A stretch of DNA of 64,000 nt from Conchocele bisecta (GCA_029237695.1 CM055279.1:56307530-56371529); one strand, 5' to 3'. Counted from the stretch's first letter, positions 1-11,830 are shown. Numbers and translations are program-made. Notes: generated by a model from the sequence alone, not told the origin.

Positions 1-6
1 TTTAGG

Positions 7-430
7 TTGGAAAATATCGTAGAGATTCAGGATATTCTAAAACGAGAGGGGGAAACTCGCAGGGTAAATGCTAAAAAATATAGACGAGCGGCAAACATAG
101 TGGAGGGGGTGAGCACCGTGCTGGCAACACTTTCTATAATGGGTGGGGCCGGAACAGCCGCATTGTTATCTACAGTCGTGGCAATTCCTATTGCCGCGGA
201 TTTGAGTGGTCTAGCCGCTGGGGCAGGACTGCTGTGTATGGCGTTTAGAGTAGTGGGGAGAAAATTCGAAAATAAAAGTAGAAAGCACGACAGAATATCG
301 GTTCTCGCGAGGTCTAAGGAAAATAGCATCGACGTTATCGTGTCCAAAGCTTTGGCCGATAACAATATATCAGACGTTGAATTTGAGTCGGTGGTGGAGG
401 AGATGTCTCGATGTGAGGATTTAAAAATAC
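7..430 (+). pseudogene. Polinton membrane-protein gene, second degraded copy (partial)
   Basis: The reading frame aligns closely with the minus-strand Polinton gene at 36230-36952: shared stretches include NIVEGVST, AAGAGLLCM and SRKHDRI, plus a hydrophobic glycine/alanine-rich segment. It lies on the opposite strand relative to that copy. The first visible codons are TTG GAA where the other copy has an ATG-initiated segment, so the start is lost or outside the window. Similarity stops at about position 425, after which the frame runs on through unrelated sequence to a stop at 498. Role unknown; a small membrane-associated virion or assembly protein is plausible. This shows that a second, decayed Polinton lies at the left edge of the window. 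Confidence 0.75.
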
Positions 431-925
431 TATTAGAACTAAGGCGCACGCCACCCTTCCCAAGATTGAAAATACTGATTGGGATAAATTTAGGTTAAAA
501 TTGGGAGATAAAGTGGGGGGGGGGGAAGTTAAAACACCACCTCCCTCAACTCCGTTGAACCCAATACCATCCAATTTCTCAAATCGCGATTGGGGTGTTG
601 ATGAATTTGGGTTGGAAAATTGAAGGGAATTGTGATATTTTATAATTTTAAGAAAATTATAAAATTAATTATAAAATTTATAAGTATTTAATGAAATGTT
701 GCTGAATCAATTTTAAGAAAATTAAATACATAATCAGTAATACGCAGTAAATAATCAGTAATACGCAGTAAATAATCAGTAAACAATCAGTAATTTTATT
801 TATCCAATAATATTGGTGCAGTAAATAATTTAAATAATCCAATTAACCCAATAATATTGGTGGTTGAATAATTATGAATACATATTGAACATTAATAACA
901 CGCTTAACAAAAAAAAAGAAGAAAG
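431..925. other. AT-rich Polinton subterminal remnant with short tandem repeats
   Basis: No gene. It contains a G homopolymer near 514-523, two to three units of a 21-bp repeat (ATAATCAGTAATACGCAGTA, about 730-790) and two CCAATAATATTGG palindromes (about 804 and 850). The phrase ATTGGTGCAGTAAA here is the reverse complement of sequence at about 35925-35940 inside the intact Polinton, in the orientation expected from the gene fragment to its left. Confidence 0.5.
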
Positions 926-1006
926 GTTTTAGGTCCAGCCGAGGCTCGAACTCACAAACCACGTCTCCATAGAGTGGCGCCTTAGCCCACACGACCACGA
1001 AGGCTG
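926..1006 (-). repeat. tRNA-like (SINE-type) sequence
   Basis: Read on the minus strand this has a Ser/Leu-type A box (TGGTCGTGTGGGCTAAGGCG) and a B box (GAGTTCGAGCCTC) at tRNA spacing, with a CCAC/GTGG pair where an anticodon stem would be. The acceptor ends do not pair, so it is not a functional tRNA. Downstream it continues into GGACCTAAAACCT followed by a polypurine/T-rich tail, the same tail as the second tRNA-like unit near 2900. A tRNA-derived SINE head or tRNA pseudogene is the best reading. Confidence 0.5.
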
Positions 1007-1738
1007 TTATGTAATATAAACACTACCTATTGTCATACCGCAGATAAGTTTCTCGGCTTTTGATTGGCTAGCTTGCCTGGTCATATATATTATATGACCG
1101 GCCAAGACCTTCGGACATACAGGAATTGCGATTCCCCTCCGGCGCCTCGCGTCCAATGCAGACACAGTTTGCAAGCGTCTACCGATTGCGAATTGTATTC
1201 CTCACTAAACACAATAAAACCCCGAATTGATCAATAAAAGTAACAAATTGTACACTCAAAACCAGTCTTTATTGTTTATTTTTCCATAAATATTCTTCGC
1301 TCATCAAAATATGAGCGAAAAATGCCACAAACTGTCCCATTTAGTGTTTTCAAATCTCAACAGAATTGGCTTCGTGACTGGGTCATAAACTATGGGTTCC
1401 ACGCACGAGGCGCGGCGTAGCAATGACAGCGAATATTTGGGAACCAGTCGCATTCTTCTGGAGGCGCCAAAGGGAGAGCAGATCGATAGAGCAGTGGAAT
1501 ATCAATTAAATTACACGATATAAAATAACTGTCATAAAGTCGTTATCGATGGATTTCTTACTCCATATTTAGTTTGTTTTCGTTTAATAAAAAAACAAAA
1601 TGTTCATTTACGCCTTTATATTAAGACTGACGGTAGAAAATCGAATCTCTGATTATTTTTCTTCCTGAAAAAACGCAAAGATCAAAAGAAGAGATATGTT
1701 TATACGGCCAAATAACGGATCTGCGGTATGACAAATAC
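1007..1738. other. No recognisable gene
   Basis: AT-rich, moderately unique sequence. It begins with the short hairpin-like GGTCATATATATTATATGACC near 1079-1100. No coding or RNA feature is supported. Confidence 0.5.
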
Positions 1739-1876
1739 GTTATTGTGATTCTACACAGGCTATTTGATGTAATATTGCCCGTCTGAAGGTATGTTCACCC
1801 TCGGCTATCGCCTCGGGTGAACATACCTCCAGACGGGCAATATTACACCATATAGCCTGTGTAGAATCACAATAAC
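1739..1876. mobile_element. Foldback MITE, 62-bp arms
   Basis: Two nearly perfect inverted arms (1739-1800 and 1815-1876) flank a 14-bp loop. The outer ends read GTTATTGTGATTCTACACAG and its complement. There is no coding capacity. The structure would extrude as a hairpin and is typical of a small non-autonomous foldback element; its superfamily is not identified. Confidence 0.7.
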
Positions 1877-1965
1877 TTATAATGTTGCGCAATAATCGAT
1901 AAGGTGAAATACACCCTATTATAGATAAAAATCCCTATGTTATACTCAGTATATTTATTCACACA

Positions 1966-2166
1966 ATGGTTCTAGTTAATTGTGCGTGGTGGTCACGAGA
2001 GTGTCATAGTACCGGTATTTACGAGTGTTGCAAACATCACCGTGCATGGATGCGAAGAGGTTCCGTTTCGCCTCTTCCATGTAGACATTGCGGGGTAGTT
2101 ACCAAAGCCGAGTCGCTGTTATGTCCACCATGCGGTGGCACTCAGGCTACTTCATCGAATGGTTAA
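1966..2166 (+). CDS. Small cysteine-rich, zinc-ribbon-like ORF
   Basis: A 66-residue frame with ATG in ACACAATGG context and a TATA-like TATACTCAGTATAT about 30 bp upstream. It has ten cysteines, including the pair CRHC and CPPC separated by roughly a dozen residues, a spacing that would suit a zinc ribbon, plus a CC-x-HH cluster. No homologue is recognised. It sits inside Polinton-derived debris, so it may be an accessory gene of the dead copy, or chance: the length is within what random ORFs reach. No function is assigned. Confidence 0.25.
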   Translation: MVLVNCAWWSRECHSTGIYECCKHHRAWMRRGSVSPLPCRHCGVVTKAESLLCPPCGGTQATSSNG

Positions 2167-2224
2167 CAAGGGATTACGTAATAATTCAAATCAGAAAGTC
2201 AGTTATAAAGATTGAACCGATCTG

Positions 2225-2454
2225 ATGTGTAGTTTGTTTCCTCTTGATACACAATTCAAAGAATTAAACGCGTCACAAACACCAATCAGACGACAATTTT
2301 CCAATTACACGGGTTATGAACATGTGTGTATTTATAGCCGAGGTAAACAGACGGTACACACACGGTTATTTATAGCCGAATGTATTTCTCCTTATCGATG
2401 GTATGTCAACTGGCTATCGATTTACACAGACTGTGTGTACACATGTTATTTATA
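2225..2454. other. No recognisable gene
   Basis: Low-complexity-free sequence with a repeated ATTTATAGCCGA phrase (about 2330 and 2368). No supported feature. Confidence 0.4.
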
Positions 2455-3060
2455 AACACTTAGTGAGGTTATATAGTTCACGAATTTCCGGGATGGTTCG
2501 TTATTTAATTTTTAATAATTAAAAATCTGAACACCCCCTATTATATAGAAAACATAATAATTAATTAATTAATTAATTAATATAATAATTTATTAATTAA
2601 TATAATAACAACAATAAAACAACTATTTCCACCAACAAAGTTAGGTTTATATACATTGCTGGGACACCAGCAGTAGTCTCAGCGTTGAGACCGGTTTCGC
2701 CACATGTATATTTCACACTGGCTGCTCTACACATTATAGCGGATGAAGGTAATGAGGAGGACGGGTCCGCGGTGGACAGTCCAATGATGGGGTCTAATAG
2801 ATGTGAGCGTAACACATCGCTAAGCCTAAAAAAGAGAAGAGAAGAGATTTAAAGCGAAGGCTTAGCTATGTGGGCCCAGAAGGGTTTTGTCGGCGCGAGT
2901 TCGAATCTCGGCTAGACCTAAAACCCTTTTTTTCTTTTCCTTTTTTAACTTCTATCCTTACAAACGAAATCGCTATGGTAAACAACTGCATGACAACGGC
3001 GTTCCTATCCGACCGCGCGAGGAAGTATATGGTCTCGTGTTGATGAAAAAATATGTTCCA
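2455..3060. other. Scrambled Polinton subterminal remnant
   Basis: Several blocks match the left subterminal part of the intact Polinton: ATTTCCGGGATGGTTCG (about 2484, compare 35707), ACTATTTCCACCAACAAAG (about 2620, compare 35825), and AACGGCGTTCCTATCCGACC (about 2996), whose reverse complement is at about 36008. The first two are in the same orientation as the intact copy and the third is inverted, so this remnant is rearranged. It also includes an (ATTA)n run at about 2555-2590. Confidence 0.55.
2850..2930 (+). repeat. tRNA-like (SINE-type) sequence, second copy
   Basis: The B-box arm CGAGTTCGAATCTCG is perfect (stem CGAG/CTCG), followed by GCTAGACCTAAAACCC and a T-rich tail. That tail matches the tRNA-like unit at 926-1006, on the other strand. 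The 5' part is poorly tRNA-like. Interpreted as a tRNA-derived repeat; not a functional tRNA. Confidence 0.45.
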
Positions 3061-3100
3061 CTCTTCTCATACATACCCGCCGAACAGTGGGGAAAAAACA

Positions 3101-3208
3101 AGTAGTATATGAGGATTCAATAATGATACCACCTCCATCTGGGAGTCGCCGCGCGTAGCGGGGGGACTTCCAGTGGAGGTGGTATCATTTTAATCCTCAT
3201 ATACTACT
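3101..3208. mobile_element. 108-bp foldback with Polinton-type tips
   Basis: A self-complementary unit starting AGTAGTATATGAGGATT and ending in its complement, with ATGATACCACCTCC / GGAGGTGGTATCAT inner arms and a GC-rich loop (CGCCGCGCGTAGCGG). The end sequence is the same as the tips of the Polinton at 34943 and 50357 and of the giant palindrome at 19688 and 27386. No convincing target duplication is visible. It may be a solo Polinton tip or a minimal MITE mobilised in trans. Confidence 0.75.
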
Positions 3209-4800
3209 CAAATACTTAGTCTCTTTACAAAACTTAACATCAGAGAAATAAGTTATAACTTCTATTTCCTTCACTGAAAATTCTTAATATTTCACTCGTG
3301 CATTCCTCTAAGGTTGTACTATCATGCTATGCCATATCTACGACCGTCCAACCCCCGCTGATCCCAAGGTCAAGGTCACACATACTTAGTCTCTTTACAA
3401 AACTTAACATCAGAGAAATATGTTAACTCTTCTATTTCCTTCATCTAAAATGCTTAATATTTCACACATGCATTCCTGTAAAGGCTCTACTACCATGCTG
3501 TGCCAAATCCACGGCCTTCCAACCCTCGCTGATCCCAAATTCAAGGTCTCTTTACAAATTCAAAGTCTCTTTACAAAACTTAACATCAGAGAAATATGTT
3601 TTATTACACTCTTGAGATTTATTTGCACGGGTTTCGCTGTGAGAGAAAACACGTAATCAACTCCTTACAAATAATACACCATGAAGAGAACACCCGTAAT
3701 TACGCGCCTGTTTTCTTGGAAACCACGAGCTACCATGCAAAATATTTAATTTGTATTACAGTCAAAATAAAGTTATTTGAATATTTGGAAAGGGTCTCGA
3801 CTAGTCTAGAATGTTAATGTGATTGAACACATTCCAAACATGTACTAAAATATTTCTGGTTCATAGAAACAGCTGCGTAATTTGGATTTCAAAACGTTTA
3901 CATGACGTCACATTTGACGTCACACAACGTAACGTCAAAACGCGTGAAAACACGTCATTGTATAACTATTCATGCGTACATCACAATTCATTGATTATAA
4001 TCTCAAAAATAGACTAAATGTGCATGTATTTCCACCGTGGAAGTGTAATAAATAGGATATTACATCTTACATGTTTAAATAGCGGAAATAATACACTCGT
4101 TGCTACGCTCACTCGTTGCTTACGCGGAAGCCGACGCACAATCGTGTATTATTTCCCGCTATTCAAAATGTACGATGGAATATCCCCTATATAATTTGTG
4201 CTTCCTTCATCTAAAATGCTTAATAGTTCACACATGCATTCCTGTAAGGCTCTACTACCATGCTGTGCCAAATCCACGACATCCAAACCCCGCTGATCCC
4301 AAGGTCAAGGTCAAATACTTGGTCTCTTTACAAAACTTCACATCAGAGAAATAAGTTGTAACTTCTATTTCCTTCGTTGACAATTCTTAATATTTCACTT
4401 GTGCATTCCTCTAAGATTGTACTACATGTATCATGCTGTGACATATCTGCGACCGTCCAACCCCCGCTGATCCCAAGGTCAAATACTTAGTCTCTTTACA
4501 AAACTTAACATCAGAGAAATATGTTATAACTTCTATTTCTTTCATCGAAAATTATTAATGTTTCATGCATGCATTCCTCTAAGGCTCTACTATCATGGTG
4601 TGACAAATCCCCGCTGATATCAAGGTCAAGGTCACATACTTGGTCTCTTTACAACACTTAACATCAGAGAAATCGGTTATAATTTCTATTTCCTTGCTCG
4701 GATCTGCTTCACATTTCACACACGCATTGCTCCAATGGACCTCTACCACGCTTTGACAAATTCATGTTCGTGCCGCCCCCGCTCAGCTCAGAGTTAAGAT
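3209..4800. repeat. Diverged satellite array, units of roughly 150-190 bp
   Basis: Repeated units share CTTAGTCTCTTTACAAAAC, ACATCAGAGAAATA, TTTCACACATGCATTCCT, a CCGCTGATCCCAAGGTCAAGG block and a TACTTAG restart. At least six diverged units are visible, broken by unique DNA around 3640-4190. Related units form a second array at 55.6-57.2 kb. No coding content. Confidence 0.7.
4074..4165. repeat. Short inverted repeat inside the satellite array
   Basis: AATAGCGGAAATAATACAC near 4077 and its complement GTGTATTATTTCCCGCTATT near 4144 form 19- to 20-bp arms around a loop of about 45 bp. Probably a tiny MITE. Confidence 0.5.
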
Positions 4801-5440
4801 ACCATACCCACACACTTGGAAATTATTTTACATATTTAGGGGTACCTGGGCCCACGCGGGGGTATTCCGTAAGCCTCGCTTACTGACCAATCTAGTTCGA
4901 TCTGAAACTATACACACGTCTTCTACACACATTGTAGATGTGCACCTTGGTGTTTTTATGCCGAAATATTTTGTTTTAACAAAAATGTCACCTTTTTAAT
5001 TCAGCCATTTATTCTAAATTGTTCTATCCAATTCTATACAAGTTCTACTATGCACATCTCTACCGAATTAATATTTCTGGCCTTGGTAACAGCTTCACAT
5101 TTCTGCATCTTCGCTGTGTGGCCCATCTTCGACGGGCGTATTTTGTGACTTGATATGAAGACAAAAACAAAAATATTGACTTTTTTAACTTAGCCATTTT
5201 TTCTACATGTTTCTATATAATTTCTACTTTACACATCTCTGCCTAAATTACCGGTAGTATATCTGTTTATCACAACAAGAGGAAGAAATAATGTTATAGA
5301 TTTTCAAATTCACATTAAGATTTCTTGCCTTGGCTTCACATTTCTGCATCTTCACTGTCTGGCCTATATTCGACGGGCGTATTTTGTGACTTACGGCACT
5401 CTTGTTTGTATTGCGCTCGTCCCCATTAGTGGTCTTGATT
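4800..5440. other. Gene-free, with a 60-bp direct repeat
   Basis: A block of about 60 bp beginning CTTCACATTTCTGCATCTTC and ending GCGTATTTTGTGACTT occurs at about 5092-5151 and again at 5333-5392. The second copy runs on into CGGCACTCTTGTTTG, which looks like the terminus of a repeat element. No gene seen. Confidence 0.45.
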
Positions 5441-6960
5441 TTCAGAGATGGGACAATCGCTTAGCAACAGTCGCAGAAAAATGGGCCAAGCAATGTACGC
5501 TGGGGCACGACATTGAGAGAACAGTACCTGGTGAGATATTGATTGTAATATGAAACAAGCCTAGCCATGAAATTAGTGTTATTGTATCCCCCGGAATTAA
5601 GTCTGGGGATACTATGGATTTGACACCGAACTTCGTCTGCGTCCGCCACAGACATTTCTTGTCCAGAGCATAACTGGAATACACTTTGGAATATTTTCAT
5701 GAAAATTCGCACATGCATAGACCGCGTTGTTCGAAATGTCAAAAAGTTTGTACAAGCTTCGTCATCATGGCATAACTTTAATATATCTTGATGGATTGCT
5801 TCAATATTTGGACACTTGATATATGTGAACATTTGGAACCCTTTTTTACCTTCAAATTATTACAGAAACACGTAGCCATTGTTTTTTGCATCTAAAAGTG
5901 TGTACATGCTTTTTCATCATGATATACTTTTAATATTACTTGACAAATTGCTTCAATATTTTGACACTTGATATATGTGAGAATTTTGAACACACTCATG
6001 CCGCCATTAAAGGTACATGCCCACTCACTAGGCACAAAATGTTATTTATATTAGATACATCGTCTGAGACATTTTCTGGCAAAATGAAAATTAATTCACC
6101 ATTACCCCACATATTGATTGGCATTATTATACATTTTATATCGGAAGTAAATTTCCACACTGATATCCGGGGCGATAACCGTGTTTCCTTAAAATGTTAA
6201 CGGACATTACTATTTATTTTCTGTATTTATTTTTTGATGTGTACTTCATAATCTGTCGAAAATATTATTTTTTCTGGTGACACATTTAATTAGTATAACG
6301 AATTAAATAATAGCATGCCTCATTTGCATATGAAAATAGCCTGCTTCCAACGTGCGTCACTATCACTAAACTAAATATTACTAAATTATTATATCTGTAT
6401 AGCGAGCACTCGTAATTTTTAGAACTGGTGGAATAGTGACACAATGATACACTTATTTAATTCATATAAAGCACATTGTGTGCCTACTGAGTGGGAATGT
6501 ACCTTTAACTTGGACTTTGACCTTTTTTTACCACACTTAGCCATTTTTCTTCATCATGATATAACTTTAATATTACTTAACGGATTGCTTCAATATTTGG
6601 ACACTTGATACATGTGATCATTCGGAACACCCTCATGCCGCCATTAACGCGACCTTGACCTTTTTTTATCTTCACATATTGGCGAAAACACTTTTTTTTT
6701 GTGTCAAAAAGTTTGTACATGCTCCTTCATCATGGTATCACTTTAATATTACTTGACGGATTGCTTCAATGTCTTGACACTTGATATATGTGACACCATT
6801 AACATGACTTTGACCTATTTTACCACACTTATCCATTTTTTGCGTCAAAAAGTTTGTGCAAGTTTCTTCATCATCGTACAACATTAATATTACTTGCTTC
6901 AATATATGGACACTTGATACAAGTAATTATTTGAAACACACTCATGCCGCCATTACCACG
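5441..6960. repeat. Satellite array, units of about 110-130 bp
   Basis: Units share ATCATGATATAACTTTAATA, TTACTTGACGGATTGCTTCA, ATTTGGACACTTGATATATG and CTCATGCCGCCATTAA. Units are visible from about 5760 to 6960, with a MITE inserted in one (6011-6504). Open frames within it are short and unsupported. Confidence 0.65.
6011..6504. mobile_element. TTAA-flanked MITE, copy 1
   Basis: A 494-bp element with inverted ends AGGTACATGCCCACTCACTA and its complement, flanked by TTAA on both sides (6007-6010 and 6505-6508). Neighbouring satellite units hold the uninterrupted CGCCATTAACG sequence, an in-window empty site. Two more copies lie at 14986-15669 and 59348-59849. TTAA target duplication points to the piggyBac or Kolobok superfamilies; there is no transposase inside. 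Confidence 0.8.
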
Positions 6961-6972
6961 TCTTTGATCTGT

Positions 6973-7042
6973 ACACCGCTTCCGTGGCGGAATTCTTGTT
7001 TGTGCACTGATTTGTATGCCCCACGACGATAGTGGAGGGGGC
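6973..7042. repeat. Conserved element junction with two hairpins
   Basis: ACACCGCTTCCGTGGCGG (hairpin CCGC/GCGG), also found near 58939, is followed by GCCCCACGACGATAGTGG..GGGGC, a hairpin also found at 55488. These appear to be the end of one repeat element and the start of the next. The second hairpin heads a tandem array in both places. Confidence 0.5.
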
Positions 7043-8690
7043 ATTTAGTGTTAACCTTGTTTGTCCGTCACCAACCTTGTAACTCATAAACAAAATTAAC
7101 CGTACTAGCTACATACCTGAAACCTGGTATTTAGCCTCCTTATGATGAGTAGACGCACAAAGTTTATTTCTATTTTTGATTATCATGGATTATCTCCTCC
7201 ATTTTTACTTACAATTCGGCAATTTTGCCCTGTAAGTCGTAAAACTTTTAAATCGTACTAGCTACACACCTGAAACTTGGTATGTAGCTTCCTTATGATG
7301 AGTAGATGGGAAAAGTTTATTTTAATTCTTGGTCAGATCCCCGTGTCATGGATTATCATAAACTAAACCCCTTTTTTACTTGAGAAATATGCTCAATGAT
7401 GTAGATCATTTACTAGTCTATTTTAAATCCGTACACTAGCTATCTTCCATTTTGGTCAAGAACATGATCTCCCCCCTACTTAGGTATTTTTCCTGTAAGT
7501 CATAACACTTTTAAACCGTACTAGCTACACAACTGAAACTTGGTATGTGCTTCGTTATGATGAGTAGATGCGCAAATTTTATTTTATTTTTTATTTGACC
7601 CCGGTGCCCTGTAAGTCGTAAAACTTTTAAATCGTACTAGCTACACACCTGAAACTTGGTATGTAGCTTCCTTATGATGAGTAGATGGGAAAAGTTTAAT
7701 TTAATTTTTGGTCAGATCCCCGTGTCATGGATTATCTCCCCCTTTTTTACTTAGAATTGTCAATTTTGCCTTGTAAGTCATAACACTTTTAAACCGTACT
7801 AGCTACACAACTGAAACTTGGTATGTGCTTCGTTATGATGAGTAGATGCGCAAATTTTATTTTATTTTTTATTTGACCCCGGTGCCCTGTAAGTCGTAAA
7901 ACTTTTAAATCGTACTAGCTACACACCTGAAACTTGGTATGTAGCTTCCTTATGATGAGTAGATGGGAAAAGTTTAATTTAATTTTTGGTCAGATCCCCG
8001 TGTCATGGATTATCTCCCCCTTTTTTACTTAGAATTGGCAATTTTGCCTTGTAAGTCATAACACTTTTAAACCGTACTAGCTACACAACTGAAACTTGGT
8101 ATGTGCTTCGTTATGATGAGTAGATGCGCAAATTTTATTTTTATTTTTTATTTGACCCCGGGGTCGTGGATTATATCCCCCTTTTTTATTTAGAATTTTC
8201 AAATTTTGGCTTGTAAGTCGTAAAACCTTTAAACCATAATAGCTACACCCCTGAAACTTGGTATGTAGCTTCCTTATGGTGAGTAGATGCGCAAAGTTTA
8301 TTTTGATTACTGATTCGACCACCGGATCATGGATTATCTCCCCCTTTTCGACTTAAAATTTGACAATTTTGCCTTGTAATTCGTAAAACTTTTAAACCGT
8401 AATAACTATAGACCTGAAACATGAAATGTAGCTTCATTATGATGAGTAGATGCGCAAAGTATATTTTACTTTTAGGTTACATCCCCGTATCATGGATTAT
8501 CTGCCCCTTTTTGAATTGGCAATTTTGCCTTGTAAGTCAAAAACTGTACTAGATACACAACTGAAACTTGGTATGTAGCTTTGTTATGATGAGTAGATGC
8601 GCAAAGTTTATTTTGATTTTTTATTTGACCCCGGGGTCATGGATTATCTGTGTTTTTGGACTTGCAATTTTGCCTCGTTTATTATCAAAA
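7043..8690. repeat. Satellite array, units of about 170-250 bp
   Basis: Six to seven units share CCTTGTAAGTCGTAAAAC, CGTACTAGCTACACACCTG, AAACTTGGTATGTAGCTTCC, TATGATGAGTAGATGCGCAA and GGTCATGGATTATCTCCCCC. Two consecutive units around 7500-8040 are nearly identical, suggesting recent duplication. Short frames on either strand are shadows of the repeat. Confidence 0.75.
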
Positions 8691-9660
8691 TGGTATGTGG
8701 GGCATCTGTCTTCTATTAAGACATTTTCTAGTGTTTTTTTTAATTAATATTAAGGCTCTTTGTTACTCGTATATAATACACAACATAGAATCATGCACAT
8801 AGTTGACATAGTTAAAATAGTATAGTTTATACATGTATGTTTAAAAAAAAGCATTCCTTAATTGTGCAGATATGCTTGTAACAATGAGTTTTACTTTTTT
8901 TATAGGGGTCTATATAGGTCATTGTGTTATTGGATTGGGGCAGGAGGTATATTTATATCGGAAGGTGGGAATGGTGAAATCTCGCTAACATGGTCACATA
9001 TGAGCCGCATTGCGAGAAGACCTGTCTTCGGGAAATGTTTGGTCAAATTGACATTTTGTTACTATGACAATGGTATTTGTATGATGAATTGAATACTTTT
9101 TATTTGATCATGATAAGTGCAATATTCATTACGATATTAGATTGTATACACCACTATGTAGGTCGTTTGAACAAAAGAGACGTCATGTAAAAGCGACATC
9201 AAGCGGCGTCAAAACGACGTTACAGTATATACCTGTGTGCGTAGAGTACACGCCAACATTTACAACAGTTTGCAACTTGACATACTTGAACTAGAAACAT
9301 GTTTGGCATTGAATAATGAATGAATAGACATATTAGCTTGAGTCTTTTGGTAATACATGAATGTGAAAAGACAAACCGGCAAGTCCATGTACCAGCAAGT
9401 ATAAACTTGTGCGGGTACGGCAGAATCTGTATATGCTCATTTCTTCTTTTTGACGTCGGGTTTTAACAATTTATGTAGAAAACCATAGCAGTATATGAAA
9501 CAGGCAGTAATATTTATGTCATTTCTGCATTGGTTGATTGGGGCTTTACGACCGTTCAACATATACAGATAGGAATGAACCTGTATATGGGGAGTACAAT
9601 ACGTTCAACATTAAATTGCATTTAAACTGGAGCACTGTCGATGGTGCAATATACCCACTT
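8691..9660. other. No recognisable gene
   Basis: AT-rich sequence with short unsupported frames. No conserved motif or structure noted. Confidence 0.4.
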
Positions 9661-10040
9661 TTCCCAAATGCTAAGTTGAAAAGGGGGGAGATAATCCATA
9701 ACCGGGGGTTGAATCAAAAATCAGAAATTCACTTTGCGCATCTACATACCATAAGGAAGGCACACACCAAGTTTCAATTCCCTACCTATTTAGGTTAAAA
9801 AGTTTAACTTCTTACAAGAAATGTGACGGACAGAGGGACGGACGTGCGAACAATATGGAGGAAGGGGCCATTTCCATTGTTCTAGAACAATAGAAATGGC
9901 CCCTTGTTATGAACAGAATAAGGGGCCACACAAAATAAATCAAAGGATTATTTTGTGTTAGGCTCCGCCTCTTGGCCCCTTACTCTCGAATACCTTCCCG
10001 GACAGACAGACGGACGGAAACCAGTGACGAAAACAATATG
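9661..10040. repeat. Inverted unit of the 7-8.7 kb array plus hairpins
   Basis: Positions 9670-9830 are a reverse-complement unit of the preceding array (GGGGGAGATAATCCATAA, GCGCATCTACATACCATAAG). A 43-bp palindrome follows at about 9862-9905, centred on TTCTAGAA, and then a second hairpin whose arms are AAGGGGCC..GGCCCCTT with an inner ACACAAAATAA stem (about 9921-9982). The region ends with GGACAGACAGACGGACGG. Confidence 0.55.
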
Positions 10041-11600
10041 CTTATTGTTTTTCAAAAAGTGGGTATAAGATACTTGTAGCACTGAAATGCAGTGTCCATG
10101 TCTGATGACAGGCTCCCTTACTTCCATGCGTTACTCATTATGTACAGTTCACTGTCACTCGAATAGCGTGAGAGCAAAAGCCTGCATCACTTCGATGTAA
10201 TTTATACTCCATCGCAGTCCCTCACTCACCTAGTGGGAAACCACATTCAAGGGTAGCGCGTGGAACTCTGCTACATGGACAAAATGGATATGGTAAAATG
10301 TGTGCAGACATTTGTTACCGCAATATCAGCTTGTTATGTCACCGCCTTGTGTTTGTTTTTGGAGTGTTACAGTAGCAAGTATCGTAACCTATTGCTCTGA
10401 AACAAGCAATTGACCTTCGAAGTCGGTGCAACATGCATGTTTAGCACCACTGGACCTTTATAATACGATATCTGCAATAAATGTACGATCGGCGACCCAT
10501 AGATTGTCAGCGATCGAGAAAGAATTCTCCAGTGATTGAATGGCGAACATCGCATGTTCTGACCATACGGCGCATATGCACAGATGAGACTAATATGTGG
10601 CTATACTAGTCGTAACATCCATGGCTTTATTTTTTTGCAGAAAATATTTTGCCTTAAAATCGGTTGATCTAAACGTTGCGCTAAATGCTAAATTTTATAC
10701 CTTAATCATAATAGTAGAAGGAAAGAATTGAGCAATAAACTGAATATTCGCGTCAAGTTAACCAGATCTAAAGCTAGTTGTACGGGAAACCGGGCCCAGG
10801 CTGTATATGTCTACAAATATGCTGCCGACCATCTGTATGTAAATAAAAATATAGCTTCCACAGAGTTTTTACCTGTAAATGGTGGTCGATAAAAGTTAAC
10901 TGTCAAAATAGCAGAAAATAAAAACACATGTCAATAACAGACTAACATTTTTATATGTGATGGCAACAGGAAAATAATAAAAGAAAATTATCGTTACGCC
11001 ATTGTTGCTAATAAATACAAACAAAATTGCCCATTTCGAATAAAAATGTCACACGGTGGGTTTCGATCCGACGACCATTAGTACGGTAGTTTAACGCTCA
11101 TCCACTACGCCATGGGGGCAAGTACTGATTCGCGGAAAATGTTAGGTCTCATAATTGTTTCACCAAATGTAGGCCGACATTAAACACATTACCTGCCAGA
11201 TCTGGGTACCAAGAATACCAAGAATACATTATGATCACGACCCAGGACAGATCGAAGACTGTTTCGTTTTTTTCACACACATACGCACGATTATATATTT
11301 AGGAATATATCTTACACGTAACTAACTTTCAAATAAAATTTAAACAAATTATATAATGCTCACATTGGTAAAATGCATTAAAAATAAAATAATAAAAACT
11401 TCGAGATCCGTTGTTGCTTTGTTCGTTAGATAGAATAATCGTTTATTGCTTAAGCCATGCTGGCTCTTGAGCACAATAGTAAGTAACAAACATACAAGCA
11501 ACATGACAATGCAAGCAAGATGACAGACAGTGGACATGAAAAGTAGTGTATGTGTACACTAAATAGTAGTTTTGTAAATACAAAGTTACAATGCGAGGTG

Positions 11601-11602
<2 letters not shown>
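10041..11602. other. Largely gene-free, with one tRNA-like patch
   Basis: No exon or transposase is recognisable. On the minus strand at about 11046-11122 there is an A-box-like TGGCGTAGTGGATGAGCG and a B-box-like GGATCGAAACCC at tRNA spacing. The acceptor ends do not pair, so it is called tRNA-like only. Confidence 0.35.

Positions 11603-11670
<68 letters not shown>
11603..11670. repeat. (GA)n microsatellite
   Basis: About 34 uninterrupted GA dinucleotides. Confidence 0.98.
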
Positions 11671-11673
<3 letters not shown>

Positions 11674-11830
11674 GTTGCTATGCCGGCCTAATGCACAAGT
11701 TCATCTTTTCCTGAAGCATCACTATCTGTCAACATATATGATTATTTGTCTAGAAAATACATTCATATGACCACACAGCATGACACATCCCTGAAATACC
11801 CCTGAAATACATATATTTTGCCACAAATTG

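Noticed and set aside
5442..5832. Overlapping minus-strand frames of 80 and 123 residues
   Set aside because: No family signature and the upstream part overlaps the satellite array.
3209..8690. Tandem arrays considered as CRISPR-like
   Set aside because: Units are long, diverged and directly adjacent without short regular repeats and unique spacers; eukaryotic satellites.
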